Shown: positions 13,582 to 27,569, counted from the first letter of the stretch. The stretch: DNA of 64,000 nt from Paramacrobiotus metropolitanus (GCF_019649055.1 NW_026570400.1:62001-126000), one strand, 5' to 3'. Notes: a model not told the origin generated them from the sequence alone. Program-made: numbers and translations.

Positions 13582-16500
13582 ATGGGTAGAATGGTGCTGA
13601 GAACGCTGGAGTTTAAAGACTGCACGGCGGACGATCCGGAGTTCCGTCAGGTTCGTCGCTGTGCTAAACGTTCAATTATCGCCTCGTGTACAGTAGAATG
13701 CAGTTAACAGTGAGCACTTTGAAAATAAAAATCCGGCGATATCTCTCGAAAATTATGGAATTTATTCCGATGGCTTTTCTGTGATTTTTGAGCTTTTAAT
13801 TATGGATGAACAGGAGGTGGTAATTCAAGTTTTTTTCGTCTCGTGACTGGAATTTTTGGTTCTTCTGCCTTTAAAATAATTTTAGTTTTTATCGTTTGAT
13901 TTGTTTTTCAGCTTTTGAATATGGGCGAGCATGAGCTGGTAATTTTTGAGTATTTTTTGCAGAGGGTTTTGGGATATTTTTAGCTTTGTTGAGATTTTTT
14001 TTGAATATTTGGAATTTTCTAGCGTCTGTTTGTGGATGATCTGAAGCGGGTAATATTATTTTTTTCTTATAAACACATTTTTGCTGTGTGATATGTGATT
14101 CTTTCATAAATCCGTTATGGACTATTCAGGATAAAATTTTAATAGGAATTTTGTCGCTGGTGGTTATTCTGTAATTGATGGTTAATCATTGTAATCATTT
14201 TGGTGATGGTTATAATTTTCTTTTCGTCGTTACTTATTTCTCTGCACTGATGGTTATAATTTCGAACAGCCTATAATATCACTTTAATTCCCTGAAATCA
14301 GTTCGGATTCTTTTGGAATACATTATTTGTGGTCTTGTCTCTCATGGTCATTTTTTATTGTTTTACCTGCAGTTAAAGAATCAAATTTGTCGGAAACAGT
14401 GTTTTGATAGTAATCATCGGAAATTAAAAGTGCATTATAATCACAAACGCTTCCCTTCGTTGTTAGTAGTTTGTCTCTGTTGCGAACTTTGCGGTGGATG
14501 TTGCGTTATAACATCCCTGGAAGGCTCGTAGAAGCCGTAGATCGAAAGTAACTTTAAAATGCGATGTACGCTATTATCCTGTATATATTTTCCCATGAAT
14601 ATAAATGCATACTGTATTTTTTAAGACTTTAAATTGTAATTTATTTTAATATATGTGAGACTTCTCGAACGCTTCTCCGGTTTGATAGACGTAATTAGAA
14701 TATTCATTAGCGTAATAATTTTTGTTTGTTTCTTCTACAACAGAACCTGGAAGAGCATGAAAAGGAGCTGGAGCGGACCAGTCGGGAAATTAAGCAGCTC
14801 ATCAAGGAGTTCAGTGACGTGATCAACGCCAGCCAGCGTGAGTAGCTGTTTATGCGTCTGACGGATTTTTAATGCAAATATTTTGCTTTTTTTTCTGCTG
14901 ACGCGTTCTGCTTTACTACTCATGGGCTTCCCGCGTTGGCCCAATTCAGACTTTCAGACGCATTTTAAAAATAGACTCATTACTGGTCCGTCTTATGGCG
15001 TAACAACATCTTATTCATACATTTGCCACTCGACGGCGAAACATTTTCCCAGCAGTGTTTTTGCATTATTATTCATGTTTGTTTACCGATGCTTATTGGT
15101 TTCACTGCATACTTGTTAACGATTTGAGATGTGTTTTGAGAGTTGCGGAACCATGAAGCTGAAATTAACACATTGAATTTTGTATTATCATTTATCCCAA
15201 TTTTTTTTCAGTAATTTTCTCAAAAACATTTGGGGAAAATTTATTTGAAGAGCAGTTTGCATAATCTGCAGATTTAGTATTACTTAAAGCCTAAAGTTTT
15301 CGGTTAAATTTTCATAGAATTTCGGAAATAGTCGTAGAATTTTAAAAAAAGTTGCAGAAATAATTTTTTTCTTTGTATTTGCAAATTCTGTTCGTTTGAG
15401 TTTGTTTATAGCTGAGCAGGCAACTAATCGTTTTCATTCTGAAATTTAACGCCGTAATATTTTCCTGTGTGCGGTAATTCAGTCTGTTGGCCGGCCGTAT
15501 TTCTTTAACGATAAGCGTTTTATGCGTTTATGGTGTGCAAAAGCCATCTGCAATAGCTTTGCAGTTTTAACTGTGTTATTGCGGAGGTTCCGAAGGTTGT
15601 TTCTCGTCTGCTACGACCGGCAGTTTTTGATAGAAAGCGTTTTGTTTCTTTCGGTATTTCTGACAAATAGAAAAACGCATTACTTCAGTCCTGATGATAG
15701 CAGCAGATTTTTTTTATAAATCGATTACGATTAATAGAAAATTAATTGAACTCCTACATTGCTCGTAAACTATGGTACGAATATTGTATTATGATTCGTG
15801 CAGCTAGATACTGGACTTTGCTTTGCTGTAATTACGGCAGAAATGCTGAAGCGTTCCAAGTTTCCAACTGAATGGCGCGTGACGTAGAAAATTATTATTA
15901 TTTTTATTGAAATTATTATTGGACTCAGGGTTACAAGAATGAAGTCTACACTATACAGTAATCTTTCTCCGTCGAATACTGGGAGGTCAGGGAGGACGAT
16001 GTAAATTATAGTCGAAAATAATTTCTATCGTTGGCACGGTCCGCAAAAAGTAGGCTGCACCGCCTACGTTTTTGTGTGGAGTTTTCCAGCAATGCCTGTA
16101 GATTGCTGATACTGATGACTTATTGGTTGTTATAATGAATTCCTTGTTGGAGATAACGGTGGCGACGGGAGTATTGACGTTTTTTCCGTTGCAGAACTAT
16201 CGCGATGCCAGAAAGCGCTGGCACACCATCTGTCTGGTTTCAAGTTCGAGAATATCGGCCAAAGTCAGACGGAAGACGAGAGGGCCATTGCGGAGTCTTT
16301 CAAGGAGTTCGGCAAGATTTTATCCGATATCGAAGACGAACGGACAAAAATTGTAGGTTCATATTCCAAAAAAAAAATTCTCTTTATGGTTGTTTTTTAT
16401 TATCGGGTTTTTTTTATTACGAATATTTTGTAGCTGGATAAGGCCATGGAGCAGTTTGTCAGTCCACTGGAGGATTTCAGAAGAGTCCACATCGGCAATG

Positions 16501-19500
16501 TCAAAGTATGATTTTACGATAAGGAATTTTCTGTCGTTTTTCTTTTCTGAATGCTTGTTTTGGCATGGTTAAAAATGCGAAATTCCCCTTGTCGTTAACG
16601 CTGCTGAATTAATGAAATGTTTAGGCTGAGAAGAAAAAATTCGATAAGGAGTCGACGAAATTCTACCAAGCCCAGGAGAAGCATTTAAGCATGTCCAGCA
16701 AAAAGGATGAGAGCCTTCTCAAGGAAGTAAGTGACCCGGGTTTGGTCTTCCTGCACTTCAAAATGATTTTGATTAGTCATTAGAGTATGTACCACTTAAC
16801 AAAAATTAATCGGCGAGGATCAAGTTTTGAAAATGTGGAGTCGCAAGAAAAATTTTGCATTCAATATTATTATGCTGATTTATATGAAGAATGACAGTAT
16901 CACACCTTTATTGTGACCTGGAAGTTTGCCATTACACTACGATTTTAGCATATTTGCGTAGTAACTGTATTGTACTGTATGGCTACAACAACACAATCTG
17001 ACGGCGAGTTTGCTTGTAATTTGCAGCATGTAACTGGATAGATTGAATGATAAGAATACAGCTGACAAATTGTTTTGGTCTGGAACGATAAATAATTGTA
17101 AACTGTCAATCGGCAGTGTTGCGTGTTAATGCAATGGTACCTGGTACGGCTTTTTTAACGATAAAAATTCATTTTTTTATTGAAAACCTTTTTTTTTTAA
17201 ATTCATTTTTTCATCGCAGTTTTTTGTTTTCAATTTTCTTTTCAAAATTTTTCAGGGTATCTTTAAAGCCGTACTGTAATGTGCAAGTATGCACGCGAGT
17301 TGACCCTGTCCGAAAACGTATTGAACAATTTAATATTTCGCAATATTCACTTGACAGCACACGACCGGTGCGCTGACAATGGATTATGCTGCGGCGGTGT
17401 GCGTTCCGCGGTGGCTTTTCCGAACGGTTAACACAATGCAGTAATAAATTGCAGGCGGATAACGATGTGATACTGCAGCGGGGATACTTCATTCAGGCCT
17501 CGCTGCGCTATGTCAAAGCCATTCAAGAGGTCCACGAGCGGAAGAAGTTCGAGTTTGTCGAAGTGGTACGCCGATGCGCGTGGAGTATATTGCTGCTGGT
17601 GTACAATTTATTGTCCCGTTGTGTCTGCAGTTATGGAATTTCCTGTCCAGTTGGATGCGCTTTTTCCGATTAAGTAAGTATTTATTATTTATTTTTGCTC
17701 CATTATGATGTTCATTTTTCGTATTTTTCCTGCTTTGGTGATATTGTTTTTGGTGATATTGCTTTGGTGATATTGTTTTCAGTTCAGGCATTTTTCTGCT
17801 TTATTAATTTGAACTTTTATAAAATAATGTATAACATCGCTGTTGTAGAAACTACCGCACATTCAATCAAATTTTGATTTACTTATCATTAATAATTGTC
17901 AGCGCGCCAATTAAATAATTTATATGAATTTTTATTCTGCTTATTTGAGGCTTGTTGTGGTTTGTAGGTTATGATATTACCAAAGAATTTGATCCTTACA
18001 TGAAAGATTTGCAAGAGCGGGTCCAGAAGGTCGGTTATTTTGAAGCAAACAGCAAATAAAATAGTTGTCTGAATAATATTTTTTGTCGGCTAGGCTCGCG
18101 ACAGTTTCAATGCATTTTGTGCGGAAACGGAAGCGCTGATGAACAAAATAGTGAGTGGATTTTATAGACAACAATACAAATGAACTGGCCGGCAATTCCG
18201 TGTTTGTTTTTCTCTAGAAAACGAACGAAAACGCTGGGAATCTTCCACGAGCGGCTGACCGAGCGGAAGGATTTGTTTATCTTATGGAAAAAAGTGCGTA
18301 GCGATTTTAGAAAACCACATAACGAGCAATTTGTCATAGCGGTTTTTATGACTGATATAAATATTTTTAATCGTTGTTTAGTTAATGATTTTTCTCGTTT
18401 AGCGTAATTCCGGTACCTCTCATTTTTCTAGTTTTCACCATATGCAAAGAATGCGATGCTCATCGTATAAAAATCGATTTAAAATTTCATAATCATCGTC
18501 TATAATATTTTGTTATATTGCATGTGCTGGTATTTTTGGCGCTAGCTTTGGTATTTTATGTTTCTGTATAATATCAACCGTTATCACGTATTACTTAATA
18601 AAATTATTGTGTTGGTGAAGATTTGGATGTAAAAAAATTACGAGTTTCATCTGGATACTTTTCCAGATTTTTATTCAAAATTTTCCCGCTTTGTTATTAA
18701 TTATTACGTGATTCTTGATTTATAGAAGCGTTCGGGACGACCTGGGTGAAGCACTATTGTCAGTACGATAAGGATTCGCGGAAGCTGCTGTTGGTGCCGT
18801 ATTCGCACACCCATGGCAAAGCAACGGTACTCAAGTGCTTATTAACATTTAACCACTGCGTTATATAATCATTTATCTTTGCAGAATCCACAAGAAATCT
18901 TGACGCTCAAGTCGTGCCAAAGGTAAAAAAGTACCGGGATACTGGGAGAATCGTGCTGAAGAGGAGCTGATGTGTATATCTAATAATTAAGCTTCGACTA
19001 TTTTTAGACGTCCCGGTGAATCGATTGAGAAACGTTTCTGCTTTGATCTCGTCACTGATGAACGGTAAATTCTTGCCACTGAAAACGGTTTGCAATTTTA
19101 TCGCGTAAAAATTCATGACGATTTTTGTATAGTTTTTATTGCTTCCCTTTCCCTCGTCTTCATACGGAATTTAAAATTTTTGGGAAAAATGAACGATTAT
19201 TTTGAGTTATTTAGAGTTATTTTATTTGTCAGGACTGTTATGCATTTCAGGGTTTCCTTTCTTTTTCTTATTATTCTGGTACGAAGTATGGATGTCTGTT
19301 TGTTATTTTTTTACTTTTTTGTCAGAGTTATTTAAAAGTTGCCTAAAGTAGCATCGAAATTCCGTTAAAAGCCCGTCAGCAAAATAAATCAGGGTGATAA
19401 TAATCAGAAATTGGGTTGTTTTCTGTAGACCCGGTGTCATGACCTTTCAAGCATTATCCGAAGCCGATCGCGGTCGCTGGATGGACATCATGGATGGGAA

Positions 19501-22500
19501 AGAACCAGTGCGTTTGAAAACAGCAAAAATTACAGCAGTTTGCTACTGTAAAAATAGGAAAATTGATTTCCTAAGTCAACTTGAACTGGCGTTTTGCATC
19601 GTCGCTGTTAGAGCGCTTTTCATTGTGTTCTGATAATTGCAGGTTTATCAGATGCCCGGAAAGCACTTCCACAAGCCGGAATGTGAGTGATTGAGAGTGG
19701 TTTTTGGCTTAAACAGAAAGCGAGCGTTTGAATTTTACAAGAATAATTGAATATTATTTGATTGCAGATAGCACTGATCTCAACGAGCAGGGCTTCCGGT
19801 TTGTTACACTGTGCATTGATTTCATCGAGAAAAAAGGTAATCCACGCCGTTGGTTGCCGAAACAGCTCCTCTGCACGCTCAATTTGCTAATTTTGGATTT
19901 ATTATTTGTAGGATTACACGAGCAAGGATTGTACCGTGTCGCCGGTGTCAGTTCCAAAGTCTCGCGCCTGCTACATGCGTTTTTCGGTAAGACAGTGTTG
20001 AATCTGCATTAGTTTGACAGTTGTCGAATTTTGAGATGGATGTGGTATGATTTACTTGATTAGACGAAGCGTCACACGCACAGAACTTCACCTTCAATTT
20101 GATCGACCAGCCCGATGTGGATATTCGCACGGTGACCAGTGCGTTAAAAACCTACTTCCGGTATGCTTATAACGCTGTTGAACTGTTAGTTTTTCGGTTT
20201 TTTTACTTATTTTCCCTGCAGCTCGCTGCCGGAACCCCTGATGACCTTTCGTATGCATAAGGCCTTCCTCTCCGCTGCCAGTAAGTGTTTCTTAATTTTT
20301 CACAATTTATTTGTTTAAAGCATGAATTTTGCTGGTTTTCTCCCTTGTAACGATACTGTTCGGGAATTACGAAATGTGTTATTGTTTCGGAAGCGTTACT
20401 GGGTGTTACTTTATTGGGAATTGTTTTATCTGATTTTCTTTGAAATTTAAGTAGTGGACAGCGTGAGGTTTCTTATAACTTTTTTGTTTAAAAAGACGCG
20501 CAAGCATTTTCATTGTGGATACGTAGTGATTTTTTGGATTTTATTTATTTGACTTTAATATGCCAATGTAATGAAGTACAACCCCAAAGCCACCGTACTA
20601 CGATTGCACGTAGATTGTCTTTGCTGTAGAAAAAGACAACAAGAACGAACGGCTAAACGAAATCCATTCACTGGCCCGCAGTCTGCCGGAGAAGAACTAC
20701 ACCATGCTGGAGCTAATCGTTCGGCATTTGGCCAAGTAAGCAAGCACACATAATTGCTAACTAAGTTTGCTAACAGTTCGCTCACAGTTTCCTTCGCGGC
20801 TGCGGAAAATGTTAGTAACTTATACGTATTGATCGTTTTCGTTGTAGGGTGGCGGACAACTGCAGCCGCAACCTGATGACCATCTCCAATCTGGGCGTGT
20901 GCTTCGGGCCGACACTGCTGCGGCCGGAAGAGGAGAGTGTCGCCGCGCTGGTCGACATCAAGTTCTACAACATCGTCATCGAGGTCCTAGTGGAGCACTG
21001 GAAACAGGTCGGGCGTTCGGCTATCTTTCCCTTCTCGAGATTATCTAGCATACTTGATCACTTCGTAAGGCGAGCCTTTTTTTTATCGCTTTATTTACGA
21101 ACTTTGTTAGTTATTTGTTATTACTAATTATTGTATAGTATTATATGTTTTTAAATTTCTTCACGGAGCAGTTCCCCGTATATAGGCGGTACTGTGTTGC
21201 GGGGAAATTTTGTAGTGCAATGGCCTGTCGATAAAAGCCGCATTGATTTCGCTGGTTTCCTTGGGATGTAAATTTGTAATAACTGTAATACCGCAACTCT
21301 GCAATGTTTCAATGGTTAAAGTAAATTTTTGCTGATAATTTTTTCGGATCAATGGTTATCGTATCCGCCCTCTCGTAGATTTTTGGCCTGGGTTTCATCG
21401 TTTTCACGCACTACCGATTTACTGATGTTCGCAGCATGTTGTGGTAATTTGCTTTTTAGCATAAATTCGTTAACAAACGTACGTACTTATATGAAGACCA
21501 GTACACAAGTTATCAAATTAACACAATCATTGCTACTTGTTTAATTTTTTTATTTATTCAGTTACCTAAACATTTTTATTTAAATGTATTTATTTAGTTT
21601 ACGGAACATACATACTTACCAGTTATCTGTTTATTGCTATAATTCTGACGGCCAGTGTAACACTCCATGCTCTTCTTGTACAGATCTTCCTGCAGCCCCC
21701 GCCCACCGTCACCCTGCACCGCCGCATCTCCCCCGCCGACCCCGGGCCCACCGTCCCGCCGGTGACCTTTAAGCCGGGCCTCAAGGGCCCCGAGAAGAGC
21801 CTGAACGGCGCGCCGTCGTCCAACAACAATAACAGCAACAGCGTCTACTACTCCATCCCCATGGATCTGAAGACGGAGAGCCTCCCGGGACCCGGCGGAC
21901 CGGTCTCCCCCGGGCTGCGTGTCACGCAGACCGTCGCCCGCCTGACCACCGCCCCGCCGTACCCCGGGGCGGGCCTGCGCACCTCCAGCACCTCGGCGCT
22001 GTACCACTGTCCGCTGGCCTCGCCCCTGGCCTCCACCAGCGTCAGCTTCAGCGCGCTGAACAGCTCCGCGCCCGGCAGTCACACCGTCACGCCGGTGGCC
22101 AGCGCCCGCGATCTCAACGCCGGAGGTGAGGCAGTTAATAACATTAATTCGTTAAATTAACTGAATTCAGTAAATTGATTTATTAAATTTTTTTGAATAA
22201 TTAGTAAAATAGCATTCATTAAATAGTTAGAGAAGACTAGTTAAATAAATAAATAAAAATAAAGACTAGTAGACTGAGAAACTAGTTAAATAAATTAAAT
22301 AAATAAAAAAAATAAAAAAGTTTACTAGTTAAATAAATTCATTAAATTAAATGAATTCAGTAAATTAATTCATTAAATTCGTTAAATAATTAGTAAAGCG
22401 GTAATAATCACTTCCTAGATTGTGCGGTTGATCGTGGATTTTTATCTTTTTTTTGCATTATGATTCCCTACTGGAATGGTGCTTTCTGATGTTAGAACTA

Positions 22501-24646
22501 TTGACGCATTAATTATGGCCAAAGTAATTAATTTGAAGGTTTAATTCACCGTAAATTTCCTTTGGTTTTGATTTTTGTTCGTATTTTTAATTCGCTTTGT
22601 TGATATTCAGTCCTTGGTTGTGCGACTCGCGCATCTCGATTATTATGGAGTACTGGCATATTTCATAGTGCAGTGGCATATATCGGGGTCAGTAGACGGC
22701 TGTCATGGTTTTGTTGACAATTATAGTTAGTGCTGCTGCTAAATTTTTGTATCAAGTTTAAGTTTTTATTCTGATTGACAATTTTATAATGTACATCTGA
22801 TACTGCGGACGATCGTTTTCACTTACAGCGGTGGATTATTCAACTTTTCTTTGTGTTTTATTTGTTCGATTCGTCGTGCTCTGGTGATGGCATTGCTTGC
22901 TATTACGTTGTCACTGTTTCTATTACGGAATACTTCGTAGTGTAATGGCATGTAGCACGACGGGTTTAATTTTCTTTGCTGTAGTTTAGTTCAGACGCTT
23001 GATTTCAGTATTTTTGCTGATTGAAACATATTATTTTGATACATCTGTTAAAATATATTTCCTTTCAATTTCAAAGAAGGTATGATTATTGTTTTTCGGT
23101 TTCCGTCCTTTTTGTGCAGTGATGGCGACTATTTAAAGGGCAATCGTTTTACATGAACAACTTTTCTTGCTCGTGGGCGGAATGCAACTGAAACGGACGC
23201 TGTCCGGTACTAAAATCGTAAAAATGACAAGTAGGTGAATGCCTTCTGCTGCACACAGGCATGAACGACCGTTTCGGCTCCGGCGTCATCCGCGACCGTC
23301 GTCCGGCGGCACCCGCTGCCGTGGCGGCCTTCCCCCGGGTGAATTTCAACGGCGGCAGTCCCTCGGTGGCCGGTGTGACCGTGGTGGACGGGGGCGGGCC
23401 GGCCGCCTCCGTCGGGCCGGTGGAGCACCGCGAACGGGGCCCCCGCGACCGCACCCCCGCCCCCCTGGTCTCCAAACGGATCTCCACCTTCCAGGTGCCG
23501 CCGCCGGGCGACGAGAAGCCGCGCATCGAGAAGACGCCGCCGCAGAAGGCTCCGCAAAGGTCAGTCCCGATCTTACGAGTACATCTACAACGGAATAAAT
23601 ACAGTTACTTTCGAAAATTGTGTCTAATTTGATGACAGATGCTGTTGAAAAACAGAAATCAGAATAACATAAAAAAATCGCTAATAATTATCTGGAATTA
23701 AGTAAAAAATTTTGTAGAAAGATTTTTTGTTCGTTCGTAAAAGCGTTAAGCGCAGGGCTGCGTGTCAACGTAAATTTGAGTGAAAAATGTGTTTTTTGTT
23801 GACAGAGGCGCGGCCGCGGTGGGTCTGCGTAGCGGTAATGTCCCCGGGAGGAACGGCAACAAACCGGGGCGGAATGTGCGCACCCTGTACCAGTGCCATG
23901 CCGATGGCCACTCGGAGCTGTCCTTCGAGCCCAACGAAATCATTACCAAAGGTAAACCCAAGCGCAGCCAGTGTTTACCGTTCTCTCCAGTATCTATTGG
24001 CACCCGGAAGTTTCAGTAGTATTTTTGATGTGTTTGCAGTCCATGCGTCCGATGAGCCGGGATGGCTGTATGGAGAGTTACGAGGTACGAAGAAATCAGA
24101 AGAAGCAGGTTATTAGAAATGCAGCACAGATTGTCCGGCCGATTCGGCTATTCATGGTCGCTTTGGTTGGTATGAAAACAGTATAAATACGAGCGAAAAC
24201 AGAGGCCATGGAACATGTGATCAATTACAGAATTAAATAGTATGTCAGGAAAGTGTGTAAACGAGATGGGAAAACCAGAGATGCGCTGCTGTGTTTTAGT
24301 TTTCGTTGTTTTAGTTTTCGGTTCAGTGTTTTTTGAGATTTTTAAGACATGCGCCATAAATGCCAGCTGCTGTCACAGTTGGACAGCAGAGAGTCAAGTG
24401 TAGTTTAAAGGCTACAAACATCCACCCCATGTGGACGCTTAGCATACACTTCATCGCTGTAAACTGCTTAAAAATCATAAATATTATAACTATCATTTTT
24501 TTAAATATTTTAATGGGACATATATTTTAATAGGAAAACGTTTTAATGAGTGTATTTATTGCACATATCTGTCAGCATTGCATTTGACAGGTCGGAAGGG
24601 TCTGATCCCGGAGAACTACGTGGAAGATGTGCCGATGCAGTTTTAA
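13582..24646 (+). CDS. Graf: GRAF-type Rho GTPase-activating protein (BAR-PH-RhoGAP-SH3)
   Basis: Twenty-six exons splice in frame to 904 aa: 13582-13650, 14744-14837, 16195-16352, 16434-16505, 16625-16726, 17455-17565, 17631-17673, 17968-18029, 18094-18150, 18218-18293, 18726-18826, 18885-18922, 19008-19064, 19429-19507, 19643-19682, 19768-19836, 19912-19986, 20064-20160, 20222-20280, 20630-20735, 20848-21007, 21684-22125, 23259-23559, 23806-23951, 24040-24084, 24591-24646. Every junction is GT-AG and phase-consistent. An in-frame TGA directly before the ATG supports the start. Domains: BAR about 1-250, PH about 270-372, RhoGAP about 395-575 with arginine finger R418 in GLYRVAG and [13 protein letters not shown], a Gly/Pro/Ser linker about 576-845 from two GC-rich exons, and SH3 about 848-904 ([11 protein letters not shown]). 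By family, GRAF proteins sense membrane curvature, turn off RhoA/Cdc42 and act in clathrin-independent endocytosis and actin control. The SH3 separates it from oligophrenin-1. Confidence 0.93.
22126..22400. repeat. AT-rich degenerate repeat block in GRAF intron 22
   Basis: The block consists of diverged iterations of TTAAATAAAT, GAATTCAGTAAATT and ACTAGTTAAATAAAT, for example ACTAGTTAAATAAAT near 22237 and 22324 and GAATTCAGTAAATT near 22163 and 22353. It looks like a simple-sequence or minisatellite region within the intron after the exon ending at 22125. Confidence 0.6.
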
Positions 24647-25529
24647 AAAATGCCAAAATTATTTGATAATGCGGACGGATGTCTCGGCTGTCTCCGTTAC
24701 AGAGCGCGATCCGTTCTTGCAGTGTGATGCGGCACAGGAAGCGGTATTCTGCCCCCCATTTTGCCAAAGGTGAACACAGACAGATTTGCTGCTTCTTTTT
24801 TTCAGTAAATAATTTTTCACATTTTTGGAGCTTTTAAGTTTGTTTTCTTGTCACTCTCGGTCTCTTGCCGCGGGTATGGTACATAGTTTTTTTGCGTCGG
24901 TTTTCTGGTTTGGTATGTATTGCTCACCGAATGATTTGCTGCAAAGAAGAGAGAGATTGTCAGACGCGGAATAATTCGCAAAATTTTTTTCTGATTTTTG
25001 GAGGAAATGTGGGCGTTTTTTGGACAGCCGGATGGCTGTGCGCCTGTGTTTTCTGCTTGTTTTTTACAGAGGATCTGTTTGCTGCTGGTGTTGGAATTTC
25101 TATGGCGGTTTTAATTTTGCTGTATTTTGTTTTATTATTTGCACAGTATTTTTTGGCCGGGTTGGTTTCTACGCAACCCGCCGTGATGCACTGCTGCCCG
25201 AAAATAATTATGATGTATTAAAAGTAATTAAAGTTGCACTTAAAGCGTTCTTTTTGCGGAGGTTACAGACGTGTGTATATGTTGTGTTTATCCCGCTTTG
25301 CACGAAAACGCTGAAACAAAGTGACAGAACATAGGCAGCATCGTAGTGCGATGGCAAATGAATCAGTGGAAATACATAATGCGACATTTACATCAAGGGA
25401 AATATTAAAAAAAATATCCTAGATATTTAAATCCAACTAATTATGTTATTGTTATAAAAAGCATTTTCGTCTGTTTTTTACGTTGTCCTGGTCGTTACTG
25501 CAACCGTCAGACGATTGCCTTCGGCGGAA
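24647..25529 (+). other. GRAF 3' UTR and downstream spacer
   Basis: This T-rich sequence follows the GRAF-type stop codon and probably includes its 3' UTR. No strong AATAAA stands out close to the stop. The ORF at 24865-25221 is hydrophobic and T-rich, a composition artefact rather than a convincing gene. Confidence 0.45.
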
Positions 25530-26120
25530 TACAGTGAAACCTCATCGTACGTACACCCCGAAGAAACGTACACCCCTCTATTACGTACGAAAACTTCTGT
25601 ACCGAATTACGTCGTAGACTAAAGTACAGGGGGAACCTCTACGTAACGTACACCTCAGCGTTGCGTACACGTACACTTAATCTCTGTACCGCATAAGCAT
25701 TTAACTGTACGCAGTCACCTCGTGAATGCGTACACCGTTGTTTCGGAACTGGAGATTTTAAACCTTTTGATGGTAAAGTTGTGAAAATCTAAAGCAACAA
25801 AGAAAGATACACTCGAAATTGCTAGATTTTTATATCCTGAGTAAGGTTTTATTAATCTTTTCTGCTGAACGTGTGCGAGAGAATTGTTTTTCTCTGTTTA
25901 CATACACATTGATTGATGCAATTTTGTATGTTAACTAATGAAATCCATGTATTTTATGCATTGCACAGTATGTGCAGAGCATTTCGTAGTGGGGCAGTGC
26001 CCCTAGTCTACAGTCACCCCCCAGGGGGGCTGGGGGTAGCTAATTTGAATTCCGTACACCCCTGAATTACGTACGAAATTTTCCGTACGGAGGTGTACGT
26101 ATTTCAGAGGTTTCACTGTA
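25530..26120. mobile_element. Pogo/Tc1-mariner-like MITE with 12-bp TIRs
   Basis: The left end reads TA|CAGTGAAACCTC (25530-25543) and the right end GAGGTTTCACTG|TA (26107-26120). These are perfect 12-bp inverted repeats flanked by TA on both sides, the target duplication expected of Tc1/mariner/pogo transposons; CAGTGAAACCTC is typical of pogo/Tigger-like ends. Subterminal DNA is rich in GTACGTACACC-type motifs in both orientations (25547-25740 and 26045-26100). At about 590 bp with no transposase ORF it is non-autonomous. Confidence 0.88.
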
Positions 26121-27040
26121 TAGCGGGCTTGGCTTTACGTGATGGCACTGTACTACGACAATCGCACCGGTTCCGCAAGGTGACGAAGTGCAAAATTGTT
26201 GCCTTCTGTATGTCGTAAACAAGTCGCTGGACCTGGACAGATTAATATGATTGTGGAAAGTTTTTGCTGCATTAGTCCTGGACAAACAGAATAGCCAAGA
26301 AATCAGTAACGCCGCCGAGTTGTTTTCGTGCAGTACATTGCTGATGTGAAAGACATAAACGTAGAAAAGCAGCTGGAAAGAAGCAAAACTACATAGTGCA
26401 ACCATTCATTGAGGATGCTGATTTACAATTTTACAATTTGCGTTGAATAAACTTGCCTTTGGTGCTCGAAGCTTGTTTCGTCAGTTTTCGTATTGCGAAA
26501 TCTCACCAACCGGAAATATCGCGCACGAACGGTTTGCCGGCTAATGGATTACAGTCGAATTAAATTTTAGCTGCAGATTAACAAAAAGTATTCGAAAACG
26601 TAGGGTCTTGCAGGGAAATACGCAAAAAGCAAGCGTTTTCAGTGGAAGCAAAGGAAACTGGAACTGGTACGAAGTAGTGGGTGAGACCCTTGATAACAGC
26701 ATGGAAAAGGTGCCCTCGCTGTTGTCGCAGTGACGGTTTTCGTTACAGGTTACGTCAACGTCAGTAGGAAATTCTGCAGCTGCAGGTGTTTCTGTCGCAT
26801 ATCGGTTTGTTAGGGAAACAGTACAACCCTACGCCATCAAGTGAACGAACCACTATTAGCGGCATGATCCGCAGAAAGTGTCCAGCGTCACTGCGTTCCA
26901 TGGAACATGGCACTTTCGCTAATTGTGTCGATAACGATCTGCGGCGAAGAAATCCCACAAATCCTGAGGGACTAAGGGTGTTTTATATTCTCCCAATGAT
27001 TAGACGCCTTCAAAAAGATTAACCACAAACCGTACGCTAT
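26121..27040. other. Intergenic region before the Ig locus
   Basis: I see no gene I can support. Short ORFs at 26067-26405 (-), 26761-26958 (-) and 26786-27022 (+) overlap each other and lack recognisable motifs. Confidence 0.4.
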
Positions 27041-27360
27041 AAGTACTGTGCGCAGCCGCTTCCATAAATGACTCACTAACTGTAATTACCCATTTTTTCC
27101 TATCATTGTTCCATATTAAGCATCCGTCGTTTACTGTCTTATCTGTACAAAAATGCCTGGAACATGCCGGGTTGAAGAACCTGGATATCCTTAACCGGAA
27201 GTACTGTTGACCGCTGCTTTCTAATGCTTCAAGGAGTTTCTAAGCGCGATTTCCATGATGTTATTAACGATAATCGACTAATTGTTCCTGTCTCATGCTT
27301 ATTGTGTTACCTTGACGATTCGTGGAGCCATGGTCCTTCTGACTACGCTGTGTATTTATG

Positions 27361-27384
27361 CAAACAACAACAACAACAACAACA
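27361..27384 (+). repeat. CAA microsatellite
   Basis: A short (CAA)n tract lies inside a segment that the second copy of the Ig locus lacks. It is probably part of an insertion in copy 1. Confidence 0.7.
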
Positions 27385-27386
27385 TG

Positions 27387-27569
27387 TTAAGTATACGGAA
27401 AGTCCCGAAATTGGTAGCGCCGTCCGGCGAATGCTGTCATATACCCTATGACTAAAACTTCATACGCATCATATTTCTGGATTTCCTTATGCAGCACATG
27501 AAAAAGCAGTAACGGATCGCCGTTGCTCATTTTACCACACCCAACGAATTCTGTGGTTCTACATCGCAT
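27387..27569 (-). pseudogene. Conserved upstream antisense ORF, copy 1 (degenerate)
   Basis: This 60-residue frame contains CGKMSNGDPLLLF followed by VFAG-like and RDLP-like segments. These align with the longer - strand ORF upstream of the second Ig copy (33483-33848). The downstream part of the homologous frame (LWKRLRTVL) appears near 27070 after a roughly 280-bp insertion, so this copy looks broken. Conservation of the frame in two duplicated loci is suggestive, but no protein family is recognised. Confidence 0.3.

Noticed and set aside
21594-22082. 162-aa antisense ORF over GRAF exon 22
   Set aside because: Shadow of a GC-rich coding exon. Gly/Arg-rich composition with no domain.
24865-25221. 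118-aa hydrophobic ORF downstream of GRAF
   Set aside because: Phe/Leu-rich translation of T-rich 3' UTR-like DNA; no start context or homology.
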